This document shows, in pieces, positions 42,579 to 51,552 of a DNA stretch of 64,000 nt. The first letter of the stretch is position 1; each line of letters starts with the position of its first letter. A program made the position numbers and the translations under genes. Source of the DNA: CANMXU01 sp052030545. GTDB lineage: Bacteria > Pseudomonadota > Gammaproteobacteria > Enterobacterales > Alteromonadaceae. The notes beneath the pieces are model-generated. The model ran no database searches, was not told where the DNA came from, and saw only the letters and a program-made list of their open reading frames with translations. The stretch is from contig NZ_JBPDIH010000008.1 in the NCBI RefSeq assembly GCF_052030545.1, positions 124,001-188,000 of the forward strand, read 5' to 3'.

Positions 42579-43631
42579 GTGCAACATTTAACAAATTTCG
42601 TTTATCAACAACTAAAACAAACAAAAATATTGCTGGTAAGCTGTGTAATTGCAAGCAGTGTATTTTCGCCAAACAGTCTGGCAAGTAACCCAAAAAACGT
42701 TAATTTACTGACCGACGTTTGGCCGCCATATATTAATGAAGATGACAAAGCTAAAGGCAGCGCCGCTAAGTTAGTCGAGCTGCTGCTTAATCATCAAAAA
42801 GTGGCAACCAACTGGCAATATATGCCTTATGAATATGCCTTTGACCAAGTGTCGTCACAGCAAGCCAACGCTTCTTTTCCCTACTTTAAAACAGCGCAAC
42901 GACAAGCACAGGTGTTATTTTCTCAACCGGTATTTTCTGTTACCAGTCGCGTGTATTACAACCGACAGTTTTTAAACGCAAGCCAAGCAGAAAAAGCATT
43001 TAACGATAAAAAGCGTATCGGAAAAGTTGCCGGTTATAGTTATGGTGAAACGATTGATCAAGAACTTACTCAGGCGCACGAATTTGCCAGTGAAGATCAA
43101 GCACTAACGGCATTGCTTAATAACGACATCGATGTACTGCCAATGACAGAAGGTGTAATGAATCATCAGTTAAGTACGAATTTCCCGCAACGAAAACAGC
43201 TCATTGTTGCCTTAAAAAATATCGCTGATAAATCAAGCTTGCATGTTATTGGCGCTAAAAATACGCAAGGCGAAACGATAATTACCATGGTAAACACCGC
43301 CTTAAATTATATGCAGCAACAAGGCATGACCAGTTTACTCAGCACTACCTCAGATGTTGCAGCACCTGTTGATGTTGCCAAGCTTGTCTCCTCTGAAGGC
43401 TATCCGTTGATCCTTGGGCAATCAAGCGCCAGCGGCGACAATATTCAATACTATACGCTACCGCAAGGCAGCAAAGTATTGGTGATCAAGTGGAGTCCAA
43501 AAATACTACAACCTTCTCATAACGACAGCATTTATAAAAATATGATGGATTTAAGCAAGGTGGTTTTATTAAATGGACCACATGTCGGTAAAGAGTTGTA
43601 CATTCGCAACATGCACATCGAGTTACAATAA
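42579..43631 (+). CDS. Periplasmic solute-binding-like protein (SBP_bac_3 fold)
   Basis: 350 aa from a GTG start. A signal sequence (ILLVSCVIASSVFSPNSLAS) is followed by a bacterial type-3 solute-binding domain: VNLLTDVWPPYINEDDKAKGSAAKLVELLL, WQYMPYEYAFDQVSSQQANASFPYFKT (phylum-wide YPY-like block), GKVAGYSYGETIDQEL, and ALLNNDIDVLPMTEGVM. The last about 70 residues are extra, with TLPQGSKVLVIKWSPKI. No ABC permease is nearby, so it may signal rather than transport. The following membrane-protein gene overlaps its stop. Confidence 0.78.
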   Translation: MQHLTNFVYQQLKQTKILLVSCVIASSVFSPNSLASNPKNVNLLTDVWPPYINEDDKAKGSAAKLVELLLNHQKVATNWQYMPYEYAFDQVSSQQANASFPYFKTAQRQAQVLFSQPVFSVTSRVYYNRQFLNASQAEKAFNDKKRIGKVAGYSYGETIDQELTQAHEFASEDQALTALLNNDIDVLPMTEGVMNHQLSTNFPQRKQLIVALKNIADKSSLHVIGAKNTQGETIITMVNTALNYMQQQGMTSLLSTTSDVAAPVDVAKLVSSEGYPLILGQSSASGDNIQYYTLPQGSKVLVIKWSPKILQPSHNDSIYKNMMDLSKVVLLNGPHVGKELYIRNMHIELQ

Positions 43632-44188
43632 TGCTAATTGCTACTATAGGTTGGTTAGGTACGTTTATTTATTTAGCCAACCACGCTTATATTTCGTTCA
43701 CGCAAGAATGGAAAAAAACCATTTATTATGGCGCTAATGCAGTTGCCGCGGCGTGCTTAATCGTCAGTTCTTTTTTTACCGAGTCTTGGCAAGCTATTGT
43801 CATTAATGGTTTCTGGTTAGCAATAAGCCTTGCGCTACTTGCTAATAAAGATATTTCAGTAATAAAATTTAGTCGTCGTATTTTTTATACCGTTGTGGTG
43901 ATGTTTATCGCCAGCTTTATTGCTTATTATCTAAGCCAAGCACAGCTTAATATGGCGATTTTAGGTTGGTTGTCGGCATTTGTATTTTCAGGCTGTTATT
44001 TATTGTTTAGCCAAGAGAAAATGTTACCGCGATATTACCTTTGTTGGAATGCTTTTGCCGCAATTGCGCTAATGCCGCAGTTATGGATAGATGGCAATTG
44101 GCCGGTATTTTATTTGGAAATATCTTGGGCCGCTATTTCAGTTTATGGTGCGGTGCGCAAGTTCAGCCAAATTCATTTAATTGATTAA
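43631..44188 (+). CDS. Integral membrane protein, about six helices (CBU_0592-like)
   Basis: 185 aa with about six hydrophobic segments (e.g. LIATIGWLGTFIYLANHAYI, IYYGANAVAAACLIVSSFF, IFYTVVVMFIASFIAYYL, ILGWLSAFVFSGCYLLF). The first half resembles CBU_0592-type small membrane proteins (IGWxGTxIYLxNHAY), and the second half looks like a repeat of it (ILGWLSAFVFSG ... LCWNAFAAIALM), implying internal duplication. The ATG overlaps the stop of the binding-protein gene, so the two are translationally coupled. Function unknown. Confidence 0.7.
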   Translation: MLIATIGWLGTFIYLANHAYISFTQEWKKTIYYGANAVAAACLIVSSFFTESWQAIVINGFWLAISLALLANKDISVIKFSRRIFYTVVVMFIASFIAYYLSQAQLNMAILGWLSAFVFSGCYLLFSQEKMLPRYYLCWNAFAAIALMPQLWIDGNWPVFYLEISWAAISVYGAVRKFSQIHLID

Positions 44189-44252
44189 ACTTGCGTTGAG
44201 CTTACGTTTAAGGTTTTGCTAAATTTCAACGACGTTGGTGGCAAAACCTTAT

Positions 44253-44633
44253 TTACGATACGCTTTTATGGGCTAAGCTTGCAGCATTTTGCTCCCAGTT
44301 CTGACCATCAAAGTCCGTAACATTGATTTCTGTTGGCAAAGTATCTAAGCAGTTAACGTTAATATCGATACCGTCAGGGTTAGAGCGCGGCGTATAAAAC
44401 GGTTTAACACCACAATGTTTGCAAAACGTGTGCTTTGCCACACCAGTATTAAAAGTATAAGTCGTTAAACTCTCTGCTCCGCTAAGCAAAGTAAAATCTT
44501 TTAACGGCACGATTAAATGTAAAAAACCGCCTTTGCTGCATATTGAACAATTACAGCGGTCAACTTCAAGCTTTTCTGGCGCGTTTACTTGAAAGGTTAC
44601 CGCTTGGCAATGACAGCTTCCGTTATAAATCAT
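44253..44633 (-). CDS. GFA/CENP-V domain protein (second copy)
   Basis: 126 aa of the GFA zinc-binding family. The N-terminal cluster is CHCQAVTF, CNCSIC and later CKHCGVKPFYTPRSNPDG. It differs from the copy at 12.4 kb (different lengths and spacing), so they are not a recent duplication. Substrate unknown. Confidence 0.85.
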   Translation of the reverse strand: MIYNGSCHCQAVTFQVNAPEKLEVDRCNCSICSKGGFLHLIVPLKDFTLLSGAESLTTYTFNTGVAKHTFCKHCGVKPFYTPRSNPDGIDINVNCLDTLPTEINVTDFDGQNWEQNAASLAHKSVS

Positions 44634-44716
44634 AGTGCCCTCTTCTTTTTAATTGACTATTTTTATTGACGACTTTGATAGACTAAGAACAGCAACCTCT
44701 ATATTTGCGTAGCTAA

Positions 44717-45367
44717 TTACAAGCTATGAAAAAAACGGTCTGCTCTTGGTATGTAATAATTATCATAATTAAACGACATTACCACACTTTTTGTACGACC
44801 TATAATCTCATCTCTGGGCACAAAACCAATCACGCGCGAATCAGAGCTATTATCTCGATTATCACCAAGGGCTAAATAGCTATTATTTGGCACAACAACG
44901 GGAGAAAAAGATGACAGCGAACTGCCCGATTTTTTAACGCGGATCATATGTTCAATGCCCAACAGATGCTCTACGCGATCGGCGCTTAGAGTATTTTCGG
45001 TTAAATGTTGATATTCAATGGGTTGACCATTAATCATTAAACGGTTATTAGTAAGCGAAACCACATCGCCAGGTACGCCAATTACACGCTTAACAAGACG
45101 CATATCAGAGACTTTAGAGTTAAAAATAATAATATCGCCACGCACTGGTTCACCTAGCTTTATTAATGACACATCGCTAAATGGCAGTCGTAAATCGTAG
45201 GCAACTTTATTCACTAAAATGCGATCGCCTTCAACAATTGTCGGCTTCATTGACCCTGTTGGCACCGTATTCCAGTCAGCAAATGCGCTACGAAAAACAC
45301 TCATTAATAGTATAAAAATAAGAAATGATTTATTTTCTTTTAATAGCGTTAGCATTTTCTTTTTCAT
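44717..45367 (-). CDS. lepB: Signal peptidase I (type S26 family)
   Basis: A 216-residue LepB-type serine/lysine peptidase that removes signal peptides at the membrane. One N-terminal transmembrane segment (SFLIFILLMSVFRSAFA) precedes the catalytic block PTGSMKPTIVEGD, with nucleophile Ser39. The general-base lysine Lys93 is in MRLVKRVIGVPGD, and the terminal box is LALGDNRDNSSDSR. It is shorter than the classic 324-residue LepB and not next to lepA, so it may be an additional paralogue. Confidence 0.86.
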   Translation of the reverse strand: MKKKMLTLLKENKSFLIFILLMSVFRSAFADWNTVPTGSMKPTIVEGDRILVNKVAYDLRLPFSDVSLIKLGEPVRGDIIIFNSKVSDMRLVKRVIGVPGDVVSLTNNRLMINGQPIEYQHLTENTLSADRVEHLLGIEHMIRVKKSGSSLSSFSPVVVPNNSYLALGDNRDNSSDSRVIGFVPRDEIIGRTKSVVMSFNYDNYYIPRADRFFHSL

Positions 45368-45716
45368 AAATAGTCCTTGTTTTAAAAATAAGTCGACAGC
45401 TTGTGTGAGTTTTTAGATTGATTGCTGTGTTAAGACGTTTACACCAATTATTTGTTCCATCAATTAACGTTAAACATTAAAAACATCAAACTAAGCAGCA
45501 CTAGCTTTTGTATATTTTTAATTTATTTCAGGCAGTTAAACACTAATGACCGTTATAAATATTTGCGGTTAAAACGTAAGTAAATGTGTGCACATTATCT
45601 CCTCTTGTTAAATATCATCTCTTAATACATCGAGCATTTGCATTCAATCATTATGGGTTCCATAATAGAACCTATAAATTACGCACAACGCCATACCTTA
45701 TCGACCAAGGAAGTTT
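45368..45716 (+). promoter_or_regulatory. Gene-free 349 bp: promoter with GGTTC/GAACC inverted repeat
   Basis: No ORF was supported. The most notable element is GGTTC (45656-45660) - 7 bases - GAACC (45668-45672), immediately followed by CTATAAATT, a possible -10 box, 45 bases before the thioesterase start. It could be an operator for the HxlR regulator encoded downstream. Confidence 0.4.
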
Positions 45717-46256
45717 ATGTACCCTTTAGCACGTTTTATGAAAGTCTATTTTGGCGCTAAAAAGAAAACGCCCATTCATTATCTTGAGCCAAGTTCTATC
45801 GAATTTAGGTGTCATCCTTGGGATCTTGATATGTTTAATGAAATGAATAACGGACGTGTTATGACCCTATACGATTTAGGTCGCTTCGATTTATCGTTTA
45901 GAAACAGCTTATTTAAAGTGATGAAACAGCATAAATGGGCCATGGTTGTTGCCGGCAGTTCTGTGCGTTACCGTAAACGCATTATGTCTTTTGATAAAAT
46001 TACCATGCACAGCCAATGTGTCGGCTCAGACGACAAGTGGATTTACATGGTGCAGTCAATGTGGGTAAAAGGCGAACCTTGCTCTTCGGTATTAGTGCGT
46101 GGCGGCATAACCTCGCGTGACGGTTTAGTTTCACCTGAGAAGTTGGTTACAGCGATGGGCTTTGAATTTAACGAACAAGCTTTACCTTTATGGGTACAAG
46201 AATGGATTGATTCAGAGCAACATCGCCCTTGGCCACCAGTAAAAGAAAATATTTAA
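45717..46256 (+). CDS. Hot-dog thioesterase family protein
   Basis: A 179-residue protein of the acyl-CoA thioesterase/4HBT_2 type. The hot-dog signature is CHPWDLDMFNEMNNGRVMTLYDLGRFDLSF, with SSVRYRKRIMSFDKITMHSQCVG and WIYMVQSMWVKGEPCSSVLVRGGI following. GACCAAGGAAG precedes the ATG. It is followed by an HxlR regulator gene after 31 bases, probably in one operon. Members act on long-chain acyl-CoA; the substrate is undetermined. Confidence 0.8.
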   Translation: MYPLARFMKVYFGAKKKTPIHYLEPSSIEFRCHPWDLDMFNEMNNGRVMTLYDLGRFDLSFRNSLFKVMKQHKWAMVVAGSSVRYRKRIMSFDKITMHSQCVGSDDKWIYMVQSMWVKGEPCSSVLVRGGITSRDGLVSPEKLVTAMGFEFNEQALPLWVQEWIDSEQHRPWPPVKENI

Positions 46257-46287
46257 AAGCGATATAAAAAAGTAGTAGGAGTTTAAT

Positions 46288-46797
46288 ATGCGATGGCAAG
46301 ACATCGATAGCAAGCCTTGCTCGGTTGCTCGTTCAATTGCAATATTTGGTGATCGTTGGACTTTATTAATATTAAGGCAAATTTTTCTAAAAGTTCGCCG
46401 CTTTTCACAGTTACAACATTCGCTGCAAATTTCACGACACAGACTGTCAGATAGGCTAACCCGGTTAGTTGATGCAAATGTGCTACATAAATCGTTGTAC
46501 GATGAGTCACATCAGCGCTTTGAATATCGATTAACTGATAAAGGCAAAGAACTTTTTCCTATTATCATTGCCATCACCAATTGGGGTGATAAATGGCAAG
46601 CAGACAGCGACGGCGTGCCTATTCAATTTACCCACACAAGCTGTGGAAATATCGCCAATGCTAAACTGACATGTTCATGTTGTAGCGAAGTGGTAAACGT
46701 TCACAATATGTCAGGCAAGTTAGGACCTGGGATAACCAATAAAATTAACCGAGGCGAATTAAATAAAGATGACTTTCTCGGTTATGAACAAACGTAG
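46288..46797 (+). CDS. HxlR-family transcriptional regulator
   Basis: 169 aa with the HxlR winged helix: PCSVARSIAIFGDRWTLLILRQIF and SQLQHSLQISRHRLSDRLTRLVDANVLHK, then the wing sequence FEYRLTDKGKELFPII. Unlike most HxlR proteins it adds a C-terminal segment with a cysteine cluster (CGNIANAKLTCSCCSE), perhaps a redox or metal input. It probably regulates the thioesterase operon or itself. Confidence 0.86.
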   Translation: MRWQDIDSKPCSVARSIAIFGDRWTLLILRQIFLKVRRFSQLQHSLQISRHRLSDRLTRLVDANVLHKSLYDESHQRFEYRLTDKGKELFPIIIAITNWGDKWQADSDGVPIQFTHTSCGNIANAKLTCSCCSEVVNVHNMSGKLGPGITNKINRGELNKDDFLGYEQT

Positions 46798-47220
46798 TTG
46801 CCCCATCAATTTACCACTCGCATTTTCTATCAAATAAGTACCACTTCCGACTAAAATCTAATTGCCCTTTGCTTAGAATTAGAATATAAACACTAATTAT
46901 TGCACTTTAACAAATGATTAATGATCAGGCGCAAAAATTTTGCGCTATTTAAGTGTAATAATTTGTCGCGAAATTTGTTTGCAACAGTAAAACAGTGTTT
47001 GGTTGTTGCAAGCTTCTTTCAAGCAAGACATTACCGCAGTTTATTTACACTATCATTGCGGTGCTGTTAATAATTAGCGGTCAATAAACCATCTAAAGTT
47101 AATGATTTTTATAGCAAAGTATTAAAAACAGACAACTTTGTAACGATCAATCTAAAAAAAGCTTTGGTAGAATTGACTCACTTTAAACAACAATAATTTA
47201 CACCATTTTCTGAGAATATA
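46798..47220 (+). promoter_or_regulatory. Gene-free 423 bp upstream of nhaD with two palindromes
   Basis: GCGCAAAAATTTTGCGC (46929-46945) is a perfect 17-base palindrome (8-base arms, one-base centre). TTGCAACA (46979-46986) and TGTTGCAA (47004-47011) form a second inverted repeat with a 17-base loop. No ORF was supported. They could be regulator sites for nhaD or a terminator of the HxlR gene; undetermined. Confidence 0.45.
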
Positions 47221-48612
47221 ATGAAACAACTCTTATTCCTTTTACTTGCAATGTGTACACCGAGTATTGCTTTTGCATCTGGCGCTGTACAACAAACGAT
47301 TGATCTTACCAATCATTGGATTGGTTACACTGCTATCGCCATTTTTGTAGTGTCTTACAGCTTGGTTATTTTAGAAGAACAATTACACTTACGAAAATCT
47401 AAACCGGTATTATTAGCTGCCGGCCTAATTTGGATTTTAATTGCCGCCTTTTATGGTTCACAAGGCATGCCTCATGCAGCGGAAGTCGCCATTCGCCATA
47501 ACTTCTTAGAGTATGCCGAATTGTTTTTCTTCCTACTTGTTGCCATGACCTACATTAACGCCATGCTTGAGCGCAACGTTTTTGACGCCCTGCGCGATTG
47601 GCTTGTTATGAAAGGTTTTAGCTACAAATCTCTATTTTGGTTAACGGGTATTTTAGCCTTCTTTATTTCACCTATTGCCGATAACCTAACAACAGCATTA
47701 ATCATGTGTGCCGTTGTATTAGCGGTTGGTAAAACCGAGCCTAAATTTGTTGCCATTAGCTGTATCAATATTGTTGTTGGTGCCAACGCAGGTGGCGCAT
47801 TTAGTCCATTTGGCGATATCACCACGCTAATGGTTTGGCAAAAAGGCATTGTGCAATTCCAAGAGTTTTTTGCCTTGTTTATTCCATCGGTTGTTAACTT
47901 TGTTATTCCTGCCTTTATTATGCAGTTTGCCATTCCTAAGGGTAACCCGACGGCAGAATCAAATGAGATGACACCAATTAAAATAGGCGGCTTAACCATA
48001 GTGGCGCTATTCATCCTTACGATTGTAACCGCGGTTTCATTCCATAACTTTTTACACTTACCACCAGTATTTGGCATGATGACAGGTTTAGCCTACTTAA
48101 AATTCTTCGGTTATTACTTGCGTAAAAAAGGTCATGCAACTATCGATAAGTCGGATATGCCAACCAGTAACAAGATCAAAGATGACTTTGATATTTTTGA
48201 TAAAATTGCAAAAGCAGAATGGGATACCTTATTTTTCTTCTATGGCGTAATTTTAGCTGTTGGTGGCTTAGGCTTTATGGGTTACTTAGGCATGGTGTCT
48301 GAATTTATGTACGGTGAACTCGGTGCAACAAATGCCAATATTTTAGTCGGTATTTTATCAGCCATTGTTGATAACATTCCGGTAATGTTTGCCGTGCTAA
48401 CGATGCAACCAGAAATGGATCACACTCAATGGCTACTAGTAACATTAACAGCTGGTGTTGGTGGTAGTTTATTATCCATTGGCTCTGCTGCGGGTGTTGC
48501 ACTTATGGGGCAAGCTCGAGGCTATTACACCTTCTTTGCTCATTTAAAATGGGCGCCAGTAATTTCTTTAGGTTACTTTGCCAGTATTTACGTGCATTTA
48601 TTAATAAACTAA
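47221..48612 (+). CDS. nhaD: Na+/H+ antiporter NhaD
   Basis: NhaD (463 aa), an inner-membrane Na+(Li+)/H+ antiporter of the ArsB-NhaD superfamily, common in marine and halophilic gammaproteobacteria. It has an N-terminal signal-like start (LLFLLLAMCTPSIAFA), ten or more hydrophobic helices, and conserved blocks FFISPIADNLTTALIMCAVV, VVGANAGGAFSPFGDITTLMVWQKG and SIGSAAGVALMGQARGYYTFFAHLKWAP. It is a single gene with a bidirectional terminator after it. Confidence 0.93.
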   Translation: MKQLLFLLLAMCTPSIAFASGAVQQTIDLTNHWIGYTAIAIFVVSYSLVILEEQLHLRKSKPVLLAAGLIWILIAAFYGSQGMPHAAEVAIRHNFLEYAELFFFLLVAMTYINAMLERNVFDALRDWLVMKGFSYKSLFWLTGILAFFISPIADNLTTALIMCAVVLAVGKTEPKFVAISCINIVVGANAGGAFSPFGDITTLMVWQKGIVQFQEFFALFIPSVVNFVIPAFIMQFAIPKGNPTAESNEMTPIKIGGLTIVALFILTIVTAVSFHNFLHLPPVFGMMTGLAYLKFFGYYLRKKGHATIDKSDMPTSNKIKDDFDIFDKIAKAEWDTLFFFYGVILAVGGLGFMGYLGMVSEFMYGELGATNANILVGILSAIVDNIPVMFAVLTMQPEMDHTQWLLVTLTAGVGGSLLSIGSAAGVALMGQARGYYTFFAHLKWAPVISLGYFASIYVHLLIN

Positions 48613-48629
48613 TCAGCGCGTTAGATAAC

Positions 48630-48659
48630 AAAAAAGGCTACCTAAGGTAGCCTTTTTTT
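48630..48659. terminator. Bidirectional terminator between nhaD and maoP
   Basis: AAAAAAGGCTACC - TAA - GGTAGCCTTTTTTT. The T-run on both strands ends the converging nhaD (+) and maoP (-) transcripts. Confidence 0.92.
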
Positions 48660-48688
48660 GATTCTAACTTTTTATAGCTAGATGAAAT

Positions 48689-49042
48689 CTATTCGTTTAG
48701 GTCATCAAATTGGCTGTCTGTTGGTGCTGAGCCTACTGGCTTAACATTGCTTTGCGTAAAACTATGGTGTCGTTTAGTTTTTTCAACAGCATTTACATAC
48801 TTACGCCATAACTTAACCATAGCATTTGCGCTTTCGTCACCAGAGTCGATCGCAGCAACAAACAAGCTTTCTTCTTCATTTTCAGGCGTTAACGCTTTAT
48901 CAGCCAATCGCATTAACGTATCACCGTATTGCTCTAATAATTCAGTTTCTTTTTTATTAAAAAAGCCAGAGCGACCTATCCCCCTTGGGAAGTCACTTTC
49001 ACCATAAAAAAGTTTTTTACCCACTCTAATTGTGGTGTTCAT
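48689..49042 (-). CDS. maoP: MaoP (DUF413) macrodomain Ori protein
   Basis: About 117 aa. The DUF413 core is YGESDFPRGIGRSGFFNKKETELLEQYGDTLMRLADKALTPENEEESLFV followed by WRKYVNAVEKTKRHHSF. In E. coli, MaoP is needed with the maoS site to insulate the Ori macrodomain. The ATG at 49042 begins MNTTIRVGKKLFYG; an upstream in-frame ATG at 49069 would add nine residues. The C-terminus is acidic (DSQFDDLNE). Confidence 0.88.
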   Translation of the reverse strand: MNTTIRVGKKLFYGESDFPRGIGRSGFFNKKETELLEQYGDTLMRLADKALTPENEEESLFVAAIDSGDESANAMVKLWRKYVNAVEKTKRHHSFTQSNVKPVGSAPTDSQFDDLNE

Positions 49043-49338
49043 TGATATCACCTCTAAAATTCCAATCATTATTGAATAAATAAATCGTTAAAAAAATAAA
49101 GCGTTCGCTTTGTTATACATTCATGTTTTACTGAAAAATAATTAAGCCGAATTTAATTGAATTTCTATCAATAGACAACAAAATGAATTTATCGTATCGA
49201 TAAGTATTTTTAATCGTTTAACTCGTGCTTTATTTTGATTTGTATCTGTACACGCTGTGGACAATTTTTGTCGATATAGGTAGGAAAAATAAGCAATTAA
49301 AGAAAATGAAGACACATTATAATTTTTAGAATAAATAA
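49043..49338. other. AT-rich gene-free stretch between maoP and purC
   Basis: No ORF or repeat was supported. The maoP promoter must lie here, but no convincing -35/-10 pair was picked out. Confidence 0.5.
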
Positions 49339-49364
49339 AAAAAACCCGCTTAAGAGCGGGTTTG
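49339..49364 (-). terminator. Terminator after purC
   Basis: On the minus strand AAACCCGCTCTTAAGCGGGTTT is followed by TTTTTTATTTAT, 21 bases past the purC stop. Confidence 0.92.
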
Positions 49365-49384
49365 AGGAAGTAAGTGAGTAAAGC

Positions 49385-50488
49385 TTAATCAATCAACTGA
49401 TATTGCTCTTTTAAAATCGCAATAATTTCAGCTTTAGGGTTGTCACTTAAGACGATTTTTTTACCGGTAATTTTTTCAGCAATATTAGTATAGGTTTCAG
49501 ATACCGCCATTAAAACTGATGCTGGTAATTCGTTGTCTCTTGCTAGGGCTTCACGTTCATCCATGCGGTCTTTGTTTAACAAAATATCAGCGTCTGGAAA
49601 ATGGTTTAGCAATAGCTGACGAAAACCTTCTTTCGAGTTTTCAACGACCTTACCTGCGCGGTATTGTTCGCCATCCCAAATACGAGACGAGTCAGGTGTG
49701 CCCACTTCATCCATATAAATAAGTTTATCATTGCCGGCACTATCTTTTACGTAGCCAAACTCAAATTTAGTATCAACAAACACTTGGTCAATTTTTGCTA
49801 GCGCCTCAGAAATTACATTAAAGCCTTCAGTTAATAGCTTCTCGTATAAGGCAATATCATCAGCTGATTTAAAGTTAAACGCAGCAAAGTTATCTTCGAT
49901 GTTTTTACGGGTAATGTTAACGTCATCAACAGCAGGTACGCCTGGAATGCCTTCTAAAATACCTTTTGTTGAAGGGGTTTGTAAAAGCTCAGGTAGTTTG
50001 CTGTCTTTCGCTAAACCTTCCGGCAACTCAATACCACAAAATTCACGTTCACCTTTGGTGTATGCGCGCCACATAGAGCCAGTAATGTATTGACGACAAA
50101 TCGCTTCGATCATCACAGGTTTGGCTTTTTGCACGATCCAGACAAATGGATGAGGAATATCTAAGATATGTGAATCAGCTAAACCTTGTTCTTGAAACAA
50201 CTTAAACCAATGGTTAGAAATGGCATTTAACGCAGCGCCTTTACCCGGCACACCTTTCATGCCACCCTCGCCTTTCCAAATACAATCAAACGCTGAAATA
50301 CGGTCGCTGATCACCATAATAGCCAATGGTGTATCTGCGGCAACATCATAGCCTTTTTCAGCGATTAAACGCTTGCTATCGGCTGCTGTTAACCAATAAA
50401 CACTACGTACTTTACCACTGTGCACTGGTGCATCGGTACGAATTGGCAAATCATTATTTACCGCTAAAACTTGATCAGCAAGACTCAT
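49385..50488 (-). CDS. purC: SAICAR synthetase (long type)
   Basis: PurC (367 aa) joins aspartate to CAIR to form SAICAR, using ATP. The long type keeps the SAICAR signature FVDTKFEFGY (around residue 240) and DEVGTPDSSRIWDGEQY. The N-terminal nucleotide site is in HSGKVRSVYWL. The C-terminal about 60-residue extension (LNKDRMDEREALARD...) is absent from the 237-residue E. coli type. It is a single gene. Confidence 0.95.
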   Translation of the reverse strand: MSLADQVLAVNNDLPIRTDAPVHSGKVRSVYWLTAADSKRLIAEKGYDVAADTPLAIMVISDRISAFDCIWKGEGGMKGVPGKGAALNAISNHWFKLFQEQGLADSHILDIPHPFVWIVQKAKPVMIEAICRQYITGSMWRAYTKGEREFCGIELPEGLAKDSKLPELLQTPSTKGILEGIPGVPAVDDVNITRKNIEDNFAAFNFKSADDIALYEKLLTEGFNVISEALAKIDQVFVDTKFEFGYVKDSAGNDKLIYMDEVGTPDSSRIWDGEQYRAGKVVENSKEGFRQLLLNHFPDADILLNKDRMDEREALARDNELPASVLMAVSETYTNIAEKITGKKIVLSDNPKAEIIAILKEQYQLID

Positions 50489-50650
50489 ATGAGTAACCCT
50501 TTTAATGTCACTAAATTTAATTATTATTGATGTAATCTACTGTGTTATCACACGAGAAATTACATTAATAATAACTAAACACTCTTCTACTTGGTTTAAT
50601 GCTGCTATTTGATAGTAAACTTTTAATTTTATATAAAAATTATTGAGATA

Positions 50651-50751
50651 TATTTTGCAGCTATTTGATATTAGAGCAAGGAAAACACGCGGAGCTTATG
50701 AACATAAGTGAGCATGATTGACGCCGCTATAATGAAAATAGCAATAAAATA
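50651..50751. repeat. Imperfect long inverted repeat with central CTTATG-AA-CATAAG hairpin
   Basis: The left end (ATTTTGCAGCTATTT..TTAGAGC) and right end (GCTATAATGAAAATAGC..AAAAT) form an imperfect inverted repeat. The centre is a perfect hairpin, CTTATG AA CATAAG, at 50695-50708. It lies within the 321-base gap 50489-50809 between the purC start and the rplT stop; the rest of that gap is AT-rich with no ORF. It may be a dispersed intergenic repeat. Confidence 0.6.
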
Positions 50752-50764
50752 TAATCAATAAAAA

Positions 50765-50792
50765 GAAAAAGGACGCTAATGCGTCCTTTCTC
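50765..50792 (-). terminator. Terminator after rplT
   Basis: On the minus strand AAAGGACGC - ATTA - GCGTCCTTTTTC, ending the thrS-infC-rpmI-rplT operon. Confidence 0.9.
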
Positions 50793-50809
50793 AAACTTTT
50801 ACTCAGGTA

Positions 50810-51163
50810 TTATAAAGAAGCTTGCGCTTTTTCAACTAATACAGAGAAAGCTGCTTTATCGTATACTGCGATGTCAGCTAGGATCTTACGATCGATTTCA
50901 ATAGAAGCCTTTTTAAGACCATTAATGAAACGGCTGTAAGATAAACCATTTTGACGAGCTGCCGCGTTAATACGAGCAATCCAAAGTTGACGGAATTGAC
51001 GTTTACGTTGACGACGGTCACGGTAAGCGTATTGGCCAGCTTTAGTTACAGCTTGAAAAGCAACGCGATAAACGCGACTACGAGCACCGTAGTAACCTTT
51101 AGCTTGCTTTAAAACTTTTTTATGACGGGCTCTTGCTACTACACCACGTTTTACTCTTGCCAT
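50810..51163 (-). CDS. rplT: 50S ribosomal protein L20
   Basis: L20 (117 aa). It begins MARVKRGVVARARHKKVLKQAKGYYGARSRVYRVA and has RKRQFRQLWIARINAAARQNGLSYSRFINGL, the family signature. In gammaproteobacteria it binds the upstream leader and represses its own operon. It follows rpmI by 15 bases. Confidence 0.99.
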   Translation of the reverse strand: MARVKRGVVARARHKKVLKQAKGYYGARSRVYRVAFQAVTKAGQYAYRDRRQRKRQFRQLWIARINAAARQNGLSYSRFINGLKKASIEIDRKILADIAVYDKAAFSVLVEKAQASL

Positions 51164-51178
51164 TTTCTTTCTCTCCTA

Positions 51179-51373
51179 TTAACCGTGACGTAAAAGTTTT
51201 TTAACTGACTTAATGTCAGAAGCCGCAATCATGCATTTCGCACGAAGGTGACGTTTTACTTTAGTACGGCGCTTAGTCAAGATATGACGAAGACCAGCTT
51301 GTTTGAACTTGTAGCCATTAGCTGTTGGTTTAAAGCGCTTTGCAGCACCTTTATTGGTTTTCATTTTAGGCAT
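51179..51373 (-). CDS. rpmI: 50S ribosomal protein L35
   Basis: L35 (64 aa): MPKMKTNKGAAKRFKPTANGYKFKQAGLRHILTKRRTKVKRHLRA. It sits 179 bases after infC. The long gap is consistent with a translational operator for L20, as in the E. coli operon, but no fold was verified. Confidence 0.98.
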   Translation of the reverse strand: MPKMKTNKGAAKRFKPTANGYKFKQAGLRHILTKRRTKVKRHLRAKCMIAASDIKSVKKLLRHG

Positions 51374-51552
51374 GTGAATAACTCCGCATTGTTATGCCAA
51401 ATTTACAGTAGCAAAGGCGAAAATCTCATTCATTTAATTTGACGTTTCAAACTAAACACAGGACTTTACTTGCAAGCCTTACTACCAACGTATAAAGATA
51501 ATGATGGTGAGTTAATTAACCAAAGTTAACCAACTACTTGTCAAACCAAAAA

